Assembly (NCBI GenBank): GCA_937873515.1
Contig: CALMYB010000017.1
Span: 95,837-159,836, forward strand
From: an uncultured Acidobacteriota bacterium
Lineage (GTDB): Bacteria; Acidobacteriota; Blastocatellia; Pyrinomonadales; Pyrinomonadaceae
Reading direction: 5' to 3'
DNA length: 64,000 nt
Position numbers and translations under genes: made by a program. The notes beneath the pieces are model-generated. The model saw only the letters and a list, made by a program, of their open reading frames with translations. It did no database searches and was not told where the DNA came from. Positions within the stretch are counted from its first letter, which is position 1. Every line of letters begins with the position of its first letter. This document shows, piece by piece, positions 45,827-55,810 of this stretch.

Positions 45827-46735
45827 ATGAAGAGAATTTCGTTGTTACTCCCTGCAATGGCGGTAGTGTTATGCGGTTTTGGCGCAGTTTATGGCCAAAA
45901 GAGACCTGTCAAGAAACCGCAGCCGCCAAAGTCGGCGATCTTCGCGGTCATCAACGACGGGGAAACCGTGTCTCCGATCGCGCTCATTTCCAATGGAAAG
46001 CTTTCGGAACCGGTGAACGGCGGAGATGACCTGGCAAAGCTTACGGCGTTCGGAAAGGCCTATTACAAACCGAAGACTACGTACCGCTTGATCTTCGGTG
46101 GTGCTGATGCCGGAACCGTCAAGATCGCTTCTTTCGACCCGAAAGCCGAGTGCGCTAAGGACACCGCTAACATCACCGTAGCTTCGACAAAGCTGAAGCT
46201 AAATGGGTTCGTAATGGCGCTCGCGACCAACGCTGCTGCTGCCTCGAAGTCGGTCGCGTTCAGACGGCGTCCGACCTCTGCTGAAAAGACGGAGGTCGAG
46301 GGCCTTGTCCGAGCTGAATACGAAAAGAACAAGCTCACACCGAAGGCCCTTCACTATCAGAACCTTACTGCGATCGATACCAATGGCGACGGCGTTGCAG
46401 AGTTGGTCGGCTCATACTGGATCGAAGTTGATAAGCAAACTCGTGCACTACTCTTCTTTATTGCGGAAAAGGGGAAGAGCGGGAAGTATGCTTTTGGCTA
46501 TTCGGATTATCGGCGAGTTGGGCAAGACGGCGTAATGAGCGGCGACATCAAAGACCTCGATAGAGGCGTCTATCACGAACTCTTGCTCGATTATTTGGAC
46601 GTGGACGGCGATGGCAAGGCCGAGATCTTCACCTATACGCAGTCCTTCGAAGGCGCGGGATTCGATGTTTATCATTTGGTCGGTACAAAGTGGACGAAGC
46701 TATACTCTTTCTCCGATTATCGCTGTGCGTTTTAG
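45827..46735 (+). CDS. Exported hypothetical protein with DxDGDG loops
   Basis: 302 residues with a signal peptide (LLLPAMAVVLCGFGAVYGQ). Two acidic loops, AIDTNGDGVAELVGSYW and YLDVDGDGKAEIFTYTQS, look like Ca-binding FG-GAP/EF-hand-type loops. The N-terminal half is a beta-rich domain (AVINDGETVSPIALISNGKL). Likely periplasmic or secreted. No family name. Confidence 0.75.
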   Translation: MKRISLLLPAMAVVLCGFGAVYGQKRPVKKPQPPKSAIFAVINDGETVSPIALISNGKLSEPVNGGDDLAKLTAFGKAYYKPKTTYRLIFGGADAGTVKIASFDPKAECAKDTANITVASTKLKLNGFVMALATNAAAASKSVAFRRRPTSAEKTEVEGLVRAEYEKNKLTPKALHYQNLTAIDTNGDGVAELVGSYWIEVDKQTRALLFFIAEKGKSGKYAFGYSDYRRVGQDGVMSGDIKDLDRGVYHELLLDYLDVDGDGKAEIFTYTQSFEGAGFDVYHLVGTKWTKLYSFSDYRCAF

Positions 46736-46854
46736 ATCGGCCTATTCGCTCCGGATCAATAAATAAATTAGTGTGGCTAAAGTTATTGATTAGCAGTTCT
46801 TAAAAGAAAGACGAGGCGATCATGGTCGTCTTGAGGCCCTCACGTGTTTGATTT

Positions 46855-46902
46855 TGTCCTCGAAGGCTCTTAAACTGTTAGTTTGAGAAGACTTCGAGGA
46901 CA
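46855..46902 (+). promoter_or_regulatory. Long hairpin over the aconitase start region
   Basis: Perfect 11-bp arms TGTCCTCGAAG (46855-46865) and CTTCGAGGACA (46892-46902). The interior can extend the stem (CTTAAACT with AGTTTGAG). The right arm contains the GAGG ribosome site of aconitase. A promoter-like TTGATT (46848-46853), 17-bp spacer, TAAACT (46871-46876) overlaps the left arm. So it is either an operator or a ribosome-site-masking hairpin, depending on the transcription start. A separate 7-bp hairpin lies at 46808-46832. Confidence 0.65.
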
Positions 46903-46908
46903 TCTGCT

Positions 46909-49779
46909 ATGACACACCAACTTTTCGACTCCCGACAAACATTCAAGACGGGCAACGGCAGCGACGGCATTTTCTATTCTCTTCCTGCTCTTGAGAAGGC
47001 TGGATTAGGCAACATCTCGCGCCTCCCGATCTCGATACGCATTGTCCTTGAGTCCGTCTTAAGAAATTTTGACGGCGGGCAAAAGGTGAGTGAACAGAGC
47101 ATTCGCGATCTTGCGTCCTGGACGCCGAACGGCGAGCGTGTTAGCGAAATTCCGTTCATAGTTGCTCGTGTTCTTTTACAGGATTTTACCGGCGTGCCCC
47201 TGCTTGTTGACTTGGCGGCGATGCGTTCCGCCGTCGATCGGATGGGCGGCGATGTTAAGGTCGTTGAACCGCTCGTCCCAGTGGACTTGGTGATCGATCA
47301 CAGCGTGCAAGTTGACTTTGCCGGTTCGCAGATCGCTTACGAGCGGAATATGGAGGTCGAATTCAGGCGGAACGACCAACGATATCGCTTTCTGAAATGG
47401 GGAACGCAGGCATTTAACGGATTTGCGGTGATACCGCCGGGCATCGGTATCGTCCATCAGGTCAACCTTGAGTACCTTGCCAAAGGCGTATTCGAAAAAG
47501 ACGGGGTTTACTTTCCGGACTCACTGGTTGGAACCGATTCGCATACGACGATGATCAACGGGCTAGGCATCGTCGCTTGGGGCGTCGGCGGTATCGAAGC
47601 TGAGGCGGGAATGCTCGGCCAGCCGGTCTATTTCCTTACGCCGGATGTCGTTGGCGTACATATTTCAGGTGACCTTCCGGCGGGAGCGACGGCAACCGAT
47701 CTGGTCCTGCGAGTGACGGAAATGCTCCGAAAGACGAATGTTGTCGGTAAGTTCGTAGAGTATTTCGGCGAAGGCGCCGCCGCATTGAATGCGACCGATC
47801 GGGCGACCATAGCGAATATGGCGCCTGAGTATGGTGCGACAATGGGCTTCTTCGGAGTGGACGAGAAGACGCTCGATTATATGCGGAACACGGGCCGCAG
47901 CGATGCACAGATCGAGACGATCCGCAGCTATTACACGGCCCAGGAAATGTTCGGCATTCCGCGAACGGGTCAGATCGATTATTCGCAGGTTGTTGAGCTT
48001 GATCTTTCGACCATCAAGCCGTCGGTCGCGGGGCCAAAACGCCCTCAGGATCGCATCGAGCTCGATCATCTTGACGAGCGATTCAAGGAACTTTATTCAA
48101 TGGGTGTCCCCGATGGTGGTTTTGGAAAAGCTGCGGCGGATCTCGACGCTCGATTCCCTGTGACCATTGGGTCGGTCGAATCGGATTGCGTCGAAGGCGG
48201 CGGCGAACAGAGTCAGCGCTCCGCTCCGGAATCCGCTAACCGGAACACCTCAACAAAGAACACAAGTGTCGCGACGGAACTCGAGATGATGAACAATCGC
48301 CCGACTCCGAACTGCGTTGTTCAAGATGAAGCTCCGAATGGCAGCGTTTCTATCGGCAGTGGCGATGTCCTGATCGCGGCGATAACTTCCTGCACGAACA
48401 CATCAAATCCCGCGGTGATGCTTGCCGCCGGACTTCTTGCGAAAAAGGCGGTCGAAAAAGGTCTCAAGCCGCCGAAATATGTGAAGACATCACTCGCGCC
48501 GGGTTCGCGCGTCGTCACCGAATATCTGGAAAAGACGGGCCTCCAGCCTTATTTAGATCAGCTCGGATTTGAGCTCGTCGGTTATGGATGCACGACCTGT
48601 ATCGGCAACTCCGGTCCGCTCGATCCGGCGATCGAGGAGCAGGTCGTTGGCAATGACCTGATAGCCGCGTCGGTGCTCTCCGGCAATAGAAACTTCGAAG
48701 CTCGAGTGCATCAGAACATTAAAGCGAACTTTCTAATGTCGCCTCCTCTCGTCGTTGCGTTCGCTCTTGCCGGCACGGTCCTCAAGGATCTGCAGACTGA
48801 CCCGCTTGGGAAGGACAGGGAAGGCAGCGACGTTTTTCTCAGAGACATCTGGCCGTCGCTCGATGAGGTTCGCGACCTCCTCTCAACCGCTTACGATGCG
48901 GAGACATACAAGAAACTCTATTCGGAGTTTGCGGATCAAAATCCGCTTTGGAACGCGATAACTTCCAGCACGGGAGCGATCTACGAATGGGATCCGAATT
49001 CGACCTATATCCAAGAACCGCCGTATTTTGACAGCTTCGGCAAACCGACCGCGGGCTTTACGGACATGCGCGATTCGCGCGCGCTTGCGATCTTTGGCGA
49101 CTCGGTAACGACCGACCATATTTCGCCTGCGGGTGCGATCAAGGCGAATTCGCCTGCGGGAGAATATTTGCAATCGCTCGGTGTTGAGCCTAAAGACTTC
49201 AATTCGTACGGCTCGCGCCGCGGAAATGACCGCGTCATGCTTCGCGGCACATTCGCAAATGTACGGATCAAGAACACGATGGTCTCGCCGGTCGAGGGTG
49301 GGTTCACCAAGCACTATCCGGACGGCGAACAGACGACCATTTACGACGCAGCGATGCGATACACGGCCGAAGGCGTGCCGCTCGTGATCTTTGCGGGCAA
49401 AGAGTACGGCACGGGAAGTTCACGCGATTGGGCCGCAAAGGGTACGATGCTGATGGGCGTAAAGGCTGTGATCGCCGAGTCGTTTGAACGTATTCATCGC
49501 TCCAACCTTGTAGGCATGGGAGTTCTGCCCCTTCAGTTCAATAACGGACAGACGGCATCGTCGCTTGGACTCGACGGAACGGAGACGTTCGATCTTTCGG
49601 GCTTGGAAGGGGTTGAGATTCGCCCGCGGCAGGACGTGAAGCTTACGATCCGACGCGCAAATGGTTCTGCCGTCGAGACGACCGTACGGTTACGCATCGA
49701 TACGCCGATCGAGATCGAATACTACAAGGCGGGCGGTATCTTGCCCTTCGTCCTTCATCAGTTGACAAGGGGCAAATAG
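46909..49779 (+). CDS. acnA: Aconitate hydratase (AcnA type)
   Basis: Isomerises citrate and isocitrate in the TCA cycle using a 4Fe-4S cluster. Family marks: [20 protein letters not shown] and [19 protein letters not shown]. The first cluster Cys is in [12 protein letters not shown] and the other two in [12 protein letters not shown]. The swivel domain has [18 protein letters not shown] and [15 protein letters not shown]. At 956 residues it exceeds the usual 890-900. The excess is a polar Ser/Asn/Glu-rich insert of about 50 residues just before the SCTNTS motif (encoded about 48170-48340). Confidence 0.96.
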   Translation: MTHQLFDSRQTFKTGNGSDGIFYSLPALEKAGLGNISRLPISIRIVLESVLRNFDGGQKVSEQSIRDLASWTPNGERVSEIPFIVARVLLQDFTGVPLLVDLAAMRSAVDRMGGDVKVVEPLVPVDLVIDHSVQVDFAGSQIAYERNMEVEFRRNDQRYRFLKWGTQAFNGFAVIPPGIGIVHQVNLEYLAKGVFEKDGVYFPDSLVGTDSHTTMINGLGIVAWGVGGIEAEAGMLGQPVYFLTPDVVGVHISGDLPAGATATDLVLRVTEMLRKTNVVGKFVEYFGEGAAALNATDRATIANMAPEYGATMGFFGVDEKTLDYMRNTGRSDAQIETIRSYYTAQEMFGIPRTGQIDYSQVVELDLSTIKPSVAGPKRPQDRIELDHLDERFKELYSMGVPDGGFGKAAADLDARFPVTIGSVESDCVEGGGEQSQRSAPESANRNTSTKNTSVATELEMMNNRPTPNCVVQDEAPNGSVSIGSGDVLIAAITSCTNTSNPAVMLAAGLLAKKAVEKGLKPPKYVKTSLAPGSRVVTEYLEKTGLQPYLDQLGFELVGYGCTTCIGNSGPLDPAIEEQVVGNDLIAASVLSGNRNFEARVHQNIKANFLMSPPLVVAFALAGTVLKDLQTDPLGKDREGSDVFLRDIWPSLDEVRDLLSTAYDAETYKKLYSEFADQNPLWNAITSSTGAIYEWDPNSTYIQEPPYFDSFGKPTAGFTDMRDSRALAIFGDSVTTDHISPAGAIKANSPAGEYLQSLGVEPKDFNSYGSRRGNDRVMLRGTFANVRIKNTMVSPVEGGFTKHYPDGEQTTIYDAAMRYTAEGVPLVIFAGKEYGTGSSRDWAAKGTMLMGVKAVIAESFERIHRSNLVGMGVLPLQFNNGQTASSLGLDGTETFDLSGLEGVEIRPRQDVKLTIRRANGSAVETTVRLRIDTPIEIEYYKAGGILPFVLHQLTRGK

Positions 49780-49793
49780 AGCTCTTATCTACT

Positions 49794-49822
49794 TTGACCG
49801 CCGATGACGCCGTGTTTATTAG
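49794..49822 (+). promoter_or_regulatory. Sigma70-type promoter for the C25 protease gene
   Basis: TTGACC at 49794-49799, a 17-bp spacer, and TATTAG at 49817-49822 lie 108 bp before the ATG at 49931. Confidence 0.45.
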
Positions 49823-49930
49823 ATTGCGTTTTTGGCGGTTTCGGTCTAACTTATGGGATGGCTTGATCTGTGGTTCGAATCAAGGTCATGCGACTCGGAA
49901 CCTCAACACTCAAACGCGAAGGTAGTTTTT

Positions 49931-52513
49931 ATGCGAAGGGTACTATTCTTTCCGCTTCTCTCCTTGGTTCTCTCGATTCCGCAGGCGACTCTTGCCCAAT
50001 CCGTGAGAACCGGTGTGCGGCTTGGTGAGCCTCAAGTGTCTGAAGAGCAGGCCAGGGCGTCGTTCTCGGCAGTTACAGACGGCGGTGGTGTCCTGCTGAA
50101 GTGGACTCTCGGCAGCGATGCGTCTGTTGTCGGGTTTAATGTCTTTCGTCTGACATCGGACGGCGTCGCGCAGGTCAATGCGGTCATTATTGCCGGCCCG
50201 GCCCTTAAGAACGGTGTGCAAGGGGAAGAAGGTTCTACCTTCCAGTACTTCGACAAGCAGGGTGCGGCCGGAAGTGCGTATTTCTACGAGACGATCTACC
50301 TGAATGGTGCGCGTTCGAGATCTCAGGCCACCTCGGCGATCTATGATGGCAGGCTTAATGGGGAATTTGAACGTGCCGCCGCACCTTATCGCATTTCACG
50401 AACAGCCTCTCCGTCAGATCTATCCACCTCGACGCTCGGACTGCCGAAGGAACTTAGAGATGAGATGCTTTCATCGGTCTCAAAACCAAATCCCCGAATG
50501 CAGCGGAGGCTTTCCACTTTCAACGGAGCAAAGCTCGGTATCAAGAAGACAGGATTCTATCGCGTTACGGCATCCGAACTTGCCGCGGTGAATTTTGATG
50601 TGGGCAGCGATCCGGCGACGTGGCAGTTATTTGTGGACGGCAACGAAGTTGCGATGAACGTCGATCCGAACGGCCAGTTTATCGAATTCTTTGGACGCGG
50701 GATTGACACGGTCGAGACAAACACCCGCATCTATTATCTGACAAGCGGCATCGGCGTTGGAAAACGTTTTGCTCACAGATCTTTGCGTCCGCTTGGCGGA
50801 AACGTGACCGCCGCTCGCTACGATCAGACGTTTGAGAGCGTTGAGCGTAAGCAGTATGTTAATACGATCCTAAATGGAGATGCCGAGAATTGGTGGGGCC
50901 GTATGGTGCTGGATACACCGGTAGCATATTCGTTCACGCTATCCGGCGTCGATCCGTCCGCTGGCAGCGTTCCGATCCGGATCGCCCTTCAGGGTTTTAC
51001 GGTTCAATCTCATTCGGTCTCTCTAAAGCTCAACGGAACTACGCTAGGCAACGCTGTCGGTTTTGGTCAGGTACCGCTTGTGTTCAATGGCTCGATCCCT
51101 GCATCACTGCTCGTCGAGGGAACGAACACCCTCGAAATGAACGGCAGCAGTGCGACAGATATTTCGTTTTTTGATGGTGTAAAGATCAGCTATCCGCGAA
51201 ACTATCTGGCGGCAAACGGGAAGACCGAGTTTTATACGCAGAACTATAAACGCTCGACGGTCAAAGGCTTTCCGACCAGTTCGATAAGGCTTTTCGACAT
51301 TACGAATGAAGCAAGCGTGGCGGAATACGGTAATCTGAATATCGCTTCCGGCGACAACGGATTTGAACTTCGCCTTCCTGCGACGCGTGGCCGCGTGTTC
51401 TACGCAATGGATTCCACATCGGCGGAACCCGTCTTTTCCGTCGAGGCGAACCTGCCGAGCGATCTTCGAAATACCGCGAATGCGGCCGACCTCGTGATCA
51501 TCTACTATCGCCCTTATGCACAGCAGGCACAGGATTGGGCGACGTTCCGGCAATCACAGGGAGTTGCCGTCAAACTCGTCGATGCCGACGATATTTACGA
51601 CGAATTCTCCTATGGCCTGAAGAATTGGGAAGCGGTAAACAGCTTTTTCCGTTTTGTGAAGCAGAATTGGGCGACGCCTCCGAATTACGCATTGATCCTC
51701 GGCGGTGCCAGCGAGAATCCAAAAGATTACGATCTTTCGCCGGAAGATCAGGGCTACAACAACGATATTCCGACGCGCATGGTCAACACCGTCTATACCG
51801 AGACCGGCAGCGACGAGGCGATGGGCGATTTCAACGAGGACGGTCTTTCTGAGATCGCGATCGGACGCATTCCCGGAAGGGCTCCGGAGGATATACAAGC
51901 CGCTCTCGACAAGACGATCGTCTGGGAGAACGGCGTCCGCAGCCTGAGCCGCGGGACGTTGTTCGCATACGATCTCCCCGACGGATACGACTTTCAGGCG
52001 ATGAGCGGAAGGATCCGCGATATGCTTCCTTCCGGAACGTCGGCTGATATGGTCGGCCGCGGCGATCCCGATGCGCACACGACCTTGATGGCGTCGATGA
52101 ATACGGGCAAGTATCTTGTGAACTATTCGGGACACGGCACGATCGGAATCTGGGCGTCTAGCAGTTTTTTTGGCAGCTCTCACGTTGGGCAGCTTACGAA
52201 CACCACAGCCCCAAGCACCTATACGCTTCTTACTTGCCTGAACGGATATTTCTTGAATCTTTACGGCTATAGTCTTTCCGAAAACCTGCTTGAGTGGCCG
52301 GACCGCGGTGCCGCAGCTGTTTGGGCTTCGACAGGGAAGACCACGCCCGATGTTCAGGAAGTGATGGCGAAACGCTTTTATTCGAAGACCGGAGATGGCA
52401 GCATCCTGCGGATCGGAGATCTGATACTCGACGCCAAACAGCAGCTCCCCAATGCCCACGATGTTCGTGTTTCGTGGGTGCTCCTCGGCGACCCAATGCT
52501 GCGGATGCACTGA
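49931..52513 (+). CDS. C25 family (gingipain-like) exported cysteine peptidase
   Basis: About 860 residues with a signal peptide (LFFPLLSLVLSIPQATLAQ). The N-terminal 400 residues are beta-rich domains (fibronectin-like FSAVTDGGGVLLKWTLGSD and onward). The C25 catalytic core occupies the C-terminal half: YALILGGASENPKDYDLSPE, then the catalytic His in KYLVNYSGHGTIGIWA and Cys in YTLLTCLNGYF. It ends DVRVSWVLLGDPMLRMH without the C-terminal sorting domain of Porphyromonas gingipains. Start MRRVLFF at 49931 gives the signal peptide. Probably secreted. Confidence 0.88.
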   Translation: MRRVLFFPLLSLVLSIPQATLAQSVRTGVRLGEPQVSEEQARASFSAVTDGGGVLLKWTLGSDASVVGFNVFRLTSDGVAQVNAVIIAGPALKNGVQGEEGSTFQYFDKQGAAGSAYFYETIYLNGARSRSQATSAIYDGRLNGEFERAAAPYRISRTASPSDLSTSTLGLPKELRDEMLSSVSKPNPRMQRRLSTFNGAKLGIKKTGFYRVTASELAAVNFDVGSDPATWQLFVDGNEVAMNVDPNGQFIEFFGRGIDTVETNTRIYYLTSGIGVGKRFAHRSLRPLGGNVTAARYDQTFESVERKQYVNTILNGDAENWWGRMVLDTPVAYSFTLSGVDPSAGSVPIRIALQGFTVQSHSVSLKLNGTTLGNAVGFGQVPLVFNGSIPASLLVEGTNTLEMNGSSATDISFFDGVKISYPRNYLAANGKTEFYTQNYKRSTVKGFPTSSIRLFDITNEASVAEYGNLNIASGDNGFELRLPATRGRVFYAMDSTSAEPVFSVEANLPSDLRNTANAADLVIIYYRPYAQQAQDWATFRQSQGVAVKLVDADDIYDEFSYGLKNWEAVNSFFRFVKQNWATPPNYALILGGASENPKDYDLSPEDQGYNNDIPTRMVNTVYTETGSDEAMGDFNEDGLSEIAIGRIPGRAPEDIQAALDKTIVWENGVRSLSRGTLFAYDLPDGYDFQAMSGRIRDMLPSGTSADMVGRGDPDAHTTLMASMNTGKYLVNYSGHGTIGIWASSSFFGSSHVGQLTNTTAPSTYTLLTCLNGYFLNLYGYSLSENLLEWPDRGAAAVWASTGKTTPDVQEVMAKRFYSKTGDGSILRIGDLILDAKQQLPNAHDVRVSWVLLGDPMLRMH

Positions 52514-52518
52514 TTTCA

Positions 52519-53140
52519 AGATCGTCCGCAGCCGATCAGGAGTTCAGATCCCTGATCCGGCACAGACCGACCCCTTAGAGCGATGATGCCACAGATCGCG
52601 AGACACCGGGTTTCGAGCGGTTTCCACCAACCATCGGCCGCTTTGCATTTTGTGGAAATCGTGCATTTTGTGCAAATCGTGTATTTTGTGCACTTTGATA
52701 CGTTTTGTGCGGTTTGTGCTTCAAACGGAGCCGGCGTTTGGATATGATGACAACACGGCCGAGACGGCCGTTTGGTCATTGACAATAGAAAGTTCGGGTT
52801 TCGGGTTTGGGGCTTCACGTCTGGGATCGGTTTCTCGAATTTCAAATTTCAGATCTGAGATTTCAGATGAGCTTCCGATCCGTTCGTTCGTGGCTTCTTT
52901 CTTCCTTTGCGTTCTTCGCACCTCCTTTGCGTTCTTTGCGTTTACGATCTCGGTTTGAAAACGCAAAGGCCGCCAAGCGAAACCCCGCAAAGACCGCCAA
53001 CGCCCTAGTCCCCGTAGGGGACGCAAGAAAATAGCCCAGGGTAAGGCCGTCTCGGCCGCCACCCTGGGAACCGGGCGTGAAATAGTTCGATGGAGCTCCG
53101 TTAGGAGCGACAGAGGGATTTGTCGGCGGCAAGCCGCCTC
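52519..53140. repeat. Intergenic patch of several dispersed repeats
   Basis: No supportable gene. Contents in order: a run of TTTGTGCA/AAATCGTG short repeats (52640-52720); CTTTGCGTTCTT repeats and their complements (52905-53000); a GTCCCC GTA GGGGAC hairpin near 53008; a long CCCAGGGT...ACCCTGGG hairpin (about 53035-53068); and an AGCTCCGTTAGGAGC palindrome near 53093 related to one at about 6953. These are typical of a repeat-accumulating integration site. Confidence 0.7.
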
Positions 53141-53290
53141 CGAGAATCCTGTTGTGCACGGGACGGGCAGGCAAGCCAGCCCGCACTGCGATGCGGCAAG
53201 CCACTCAAGAAGTGGCGAATTGGGATCACCTTTCACCTTTCAAAGGGCGTTCGCGTTCAGCCGGCCGAACGGCTTTTGTTGAGGGGAAAT

Positions 53291-53331
53291 TGGTACTCGC
53301 GGCGGGATTCGAACCTGCGACTTCTTCCTTC
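53291..53331 (-). other. tRNA 3'-end fragment, possible attachment-site remnant
   Basis: On the minus strand the sequence GCAGGTTCGAATCCCGC forms a T-arm with a TTCGAAT loop and one A-C mismatch in the stem, followed by CGCGAGT, A and CCA. No matching 5' acceptor strand or D-arm is present nearby, so it is not a complete tRNA. Such orphan 3' ends commonly mark the border of elements that integrated into a tRNA gene. Confidence 0.65.
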
Positions 53332-53623
53332 GGAGAGTAATCTTTGCCTATTTAAACATTTACGGTATTTACCCTAAGTTCGTTTTCGTTCAATGTTTAT
53401 CGGACGATCACTGAAGTTCAGTTAAAACGTAGCCAGTTACATAATCATCTGGTTGCGCAAGTTTGACTACCAACTGACAACCATACACATTGCCTATAAT
53501 CGGTCACGAAACAGGAAACTTTACTTGGGACTTTACCTCTTTAATTTCATAGATTATCTCGCTAATTCGATAAAAAGACAACCTGATGGTTCAGGTTGGT
53601 AGCTCCTGGTTAATTTACTTTGA

Positions 53624-53647
53624 GGCGTCCAAAATCGGACGCCTTCT
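53624..53647 (+). terminator. Hairpin terminator at the island's left side
   Basis: GGCGTCC (53624-53630) pairs perfectly with GGACGCC (53637-53643) with a 6-nt loop, followed by TTCT. A smaller hairpin (AACCTGA/TCAGGTT) lies at about 53580-53597. No gene is seen from 53332 to 53690. Confidence 0.5.
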
Positions 53648-53691
53648 AATCTCTCGATATCCGCGGTACAAAAATAGCGGTGGGCAATTTG

Positions 53692-53898
53692 ATGGAGGAA
53701 GTTAGAAGTTGCATGGCAGCCAAAACCTTAGTTCGACGGCCGCTGACCATTGATTGTAAAAACAGAAAGGAGCTAAATCAGCGACTGGCCGAAATTCGAA
53801 GAATGTTTATGACTGATGGAGATGATCCGACCTATTGGAATTTCCAATCAAGCCGTCCGGCATATTCTGTACATTTTGATCTAGATGAACGTCGGTAA
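53692..53898 (+). CDS. Small hypothetical protein
   Basis: 68 residues from ATG 53692; an ATG at 53713 preceded by GGAGG and AGAAG is an alternative. Contains TIDCKNRKELNQRLAEIRRM and DDPTYWNFQSSRPAYSVHFD. No recognised family. First of a run of short plus-strand genes in the AT-richer island. Confidence 0.5.
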   Translation: MEEVRSCMAAKTLVRRPLTIDCKNRKELNQRLAEIRRMFMTDGDDPTYWNFQSSRPAYSVHFDLDERR

Positions 53899-53955
53899 CA
53901 AACAGTAACAATTGGGTAAGAACCTCAGAAACGCAACTTTCTATTGGGAAGCTTT

Positions 53956-54171
53956 ATGATAAAAGTAACCGCAACCGCGAAGGTCGAGCACATGAAGCCC
54001 GCCCATAAAGCGTACATTGTTAAGCATGGTGAAGGCTCGAACCTCGATCGGGCCGCTCGCGACGCAATTCACAATATCCTCACCGATCCTCAGTTCAAAG
54101 GTCTCAAGGCTAAAAGTATCCTTCCGATGCAGATCACGCTTCAAGAATACAAGGAGTACGGCGACGAATAA
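53956..54171 (+). CDS. Small hypothetical protein
   Basis: 71 residues (start MIKVTATAKV). It reads as a compact alpha/beta protein (HKAYIVKHGEGSNLDRAARD, AIHNILTDPQFKGLKAKSIL, MQITLQEYKEYGDE). No family recognised. Good codon periodicity and a terminal stop support a real gene. Confidence 0.6.
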   Translation: MIKVTATAKVEHMKPAHKAYIVKHGEGSNLDRAARDAIHNILTDPQFKGLKAKSILPMQITLQEYKEYGDE

Positions 54172-54317
54172 CGAATCAATCCGCAAGACTCAGTATCGCT
54201 TCGTGATCTCGAACCTCCAGACAAATCAGGCAATAAATAAACAGACGAAACCTTTGCCGACAGTCAACCCTGCATCGGCTACAAGTATAGGACTGCGTGT
54301 CTGGGTCGAAACGTGCC

Positions 54318-54518
54318 ATGAATACCTGTAAGTGGTGGAAACTCGCCGTTAGAGACGGGAACGGGTCAAGTGTCCGGGTGCGTTTGCAATGGAAATGTGC
54401 GGCAGGCAGGCTGTGGTGCGAGAGATCATTCCGGGCAGTTGAATCCACAAGCGGACTCTCATTCTTCTATATCTGCGATTCATGTCGCAAGCGGAATCTC
54501 GCGAAGCGGTGGAGATAA
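54318..54518 (+). CDS. Doubtful small Cys-containing ORF
   Basis: 66 residues with scattered Cys (NTCKWWKLAV, LQWKCAAGRLWCER, YICDSCRKRNLAKRW), possibly a zinc ribbon. The opposite strand (54176-54319) has an equally plausible 47-residue frame with CSRC and CLIC pairs starting on the same bases, so only one, or neither, is real. A 15-codon ORF follows at 54520-54567. Region 54568-54728 shows nothing. Confidence 0.25.
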   Translation: MNTCKWWKLAVRDGNGSSVRVRLQWKCAAGRLWCERSFRAVESTSGLSFFYICDSCRKRNLAKRWR

Positions 54519-54728
54519 AATGACCTTCAAACAACTCTACAACTCCGTCAAGAGCGGCAAGATCTAAGCCATTAGCTCTTTCACTTATTTACTTCAGACG
54601 ATCCGACTTTTCGTTGCATAAAAGCGGCGGACAGTTAATTGCGCATTGTCGGTGAAAGCGGCCATTCGCGAAATATTAAATTCACACTTCGGGTATTCGA
54701 TAGTTCGAATAACCACTAGATCAAATTT

Positions 54729-55412
54729 ATGAGCAGCGAAACACTCGTTGAGGCGGAGGATTACCGAGGCTACAGGGTAGAAGTGCATTACGACTTCGAT
54801 GCAGAGAAGCCTAACGATTTCTGCGATATGCTTTCCACGTTTGTCCATTGGCACAGGCGGTATCACTGGGATGTCGATGGACGTGAGAAGTACGATACCG
54901 TTTTCGATCTCTTCGAAGAACTCGCTGAGGTTTCCGTGGACGATATTCAGCAATACGAGCGGAAAAACGAACACGGCTGGATGGTCTATGAGGACAAGTG
55001 GAAATTCCGCGGTCGATGGTATGACTATGACTCGCTTAGAAATAAGATAGTCGATCTTGCGTACGAAAAGGCGGTCATCATTCCGGTCGGCATGTACGAC
55101 CACAGCGGGTACACGTTTTACGAGGGAACGGGACCGCACGCATTTGATTCCCCAGGCTGGGATTCGGGTCAGGTCGGATTTCTGTATGTGACAAAGGATC
55201 GGCTTCGGAAGGAAACCGGTTACAACGAGCAGGAGTTGTTCTCAACCGACCGCAAACGTAAACCCAAAAAAGGCGATCGCGTTAAGGCCGCCCGCGCTGC
55301 TCCTTGCGACCGACGTGGGAAACATGACTGGGGAAGGGTAATAAAAGTGAAGCGTAATGGCAGTCTGGTCGTTGACTTCAATAACGTCCCGAACCGGAAA
55401 GCCTGCTTTTGA
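54729..55412 (+). CDS. Hypothetical island protein
   Basis: A 227-residue acidic soluble protein, not recognised. The N-terminal region has YRVEVHYDFDAEKPNDFCDM and FVHWHRRYHWDVDGREKYDT; the middle has VIIPVGMYDHSGYTFYEGTG and QVGFLYVTKDRLRKETGYNE. The C-terminal 45 residues are a basic KOW-like strand segment (GKHDWGRVIKVKRNGSLVVD). It overlaps the next gene by 4 bp. Similar architectures occur on plasmids and phages; that is inference. Confidence 0.75.
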   Translation: MSSETLVEAEDYRGYRVEVHYDFDAEKPNDFCDMLSTFVHWHRRYHWDVDGREKYDTVFDLFEELAEVSVDDIQQYERKNEHGWMVYEDKWKFRGRWYDYDSLRNKIVDLAYEKAVIIPVGMYDHSGYTFYEGTGPHAFDSPGWDSGQVGFLYVTKDRLRKETGYNEQELFSTDRKRKPKKGDRVKAARAAPCDRRGKHDWGRVIKVKRNGSLVVDFNNVPNRKACF

Positions 55413-55810
55413 CCGTCAATAAACTCAAAAAGTTGGTAGGTGAAGATAATGTCGGCTTGCCTGTCATTTTAGATCAACGCATCACCGAACCGTTCGTTCT
55501 TGATCCTCAGTTGCTTCCGAAAGGTATCGAAACTACCAACACCGAGCCTCGCCGGCCGACACTCGCATTCACATATTACAGACCACCGCTTCGGGCCGAA
55601 GTTATATACCGTGACGGGCGTCTGGTGTTTGTCCGCACACGTTATTTTGACGCATATGTTACGGAATATAGCGGTGTTTGGAGAGGAACTTCAACCTGGT
55701 GGGACAGGCCTTGGAAAACGCATCAATGGGATATCGAGATCGAGGACGGAGGGATCTATCGGCTTTGCAAGATTAGCAAAGAGTGGTTGTTGCTGGGGGA
55801 ATATGACTGA
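55409..55810 (+). CDS. ImuB C-terminal-like protein (DUF6504 type)
   Basis: 133 residues starting at a TTG that overlaps the upstream stop by 4 bp. The C-terminal 75 residues (LRAEVIYRDGRLVFVRTRYF, STWWDRPWKTHQWDIEIEDG, ISKEWLLLGEYD) follow the pattern of the short domain at the end of ImuB or encoded between imuB and dnaE2. The UmuC-like polymerase fold of ImuB is absent. Its stop overlaps the dnaE2 ATG, keeping the mutasome gene order. Probably a surviving part of an imuA-imuB-dnaE2 cassette, or a free-standing accessory subunit. Confidence 0.75.
   Translation: MTVNKLKKLVGEDNVGLPVILDQRITEPFVLDPQLLPKGIETTNTEPRRPTLAFTYYRPPLRAEVIYRDGRLVFVRTRYFDAYVTEYSGVWRGTSTWWDRPWKTHQWDIEIEDGGIYRLCKISKEWLLLGEYD

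Noticed and set aside
51554..52519. Minus-strand frame opposite the C25 protease
   Set aside because: Antisense of a convincing peptidase; no ribosome site.
53152..53340. Short ORF ending in an LxAAGFEPATSSFGE-like peptide
   Set aside because: This peptide pattern is the well-known translation of the antisense of a tRNA T-arm; it reflects the tRNA fragment.
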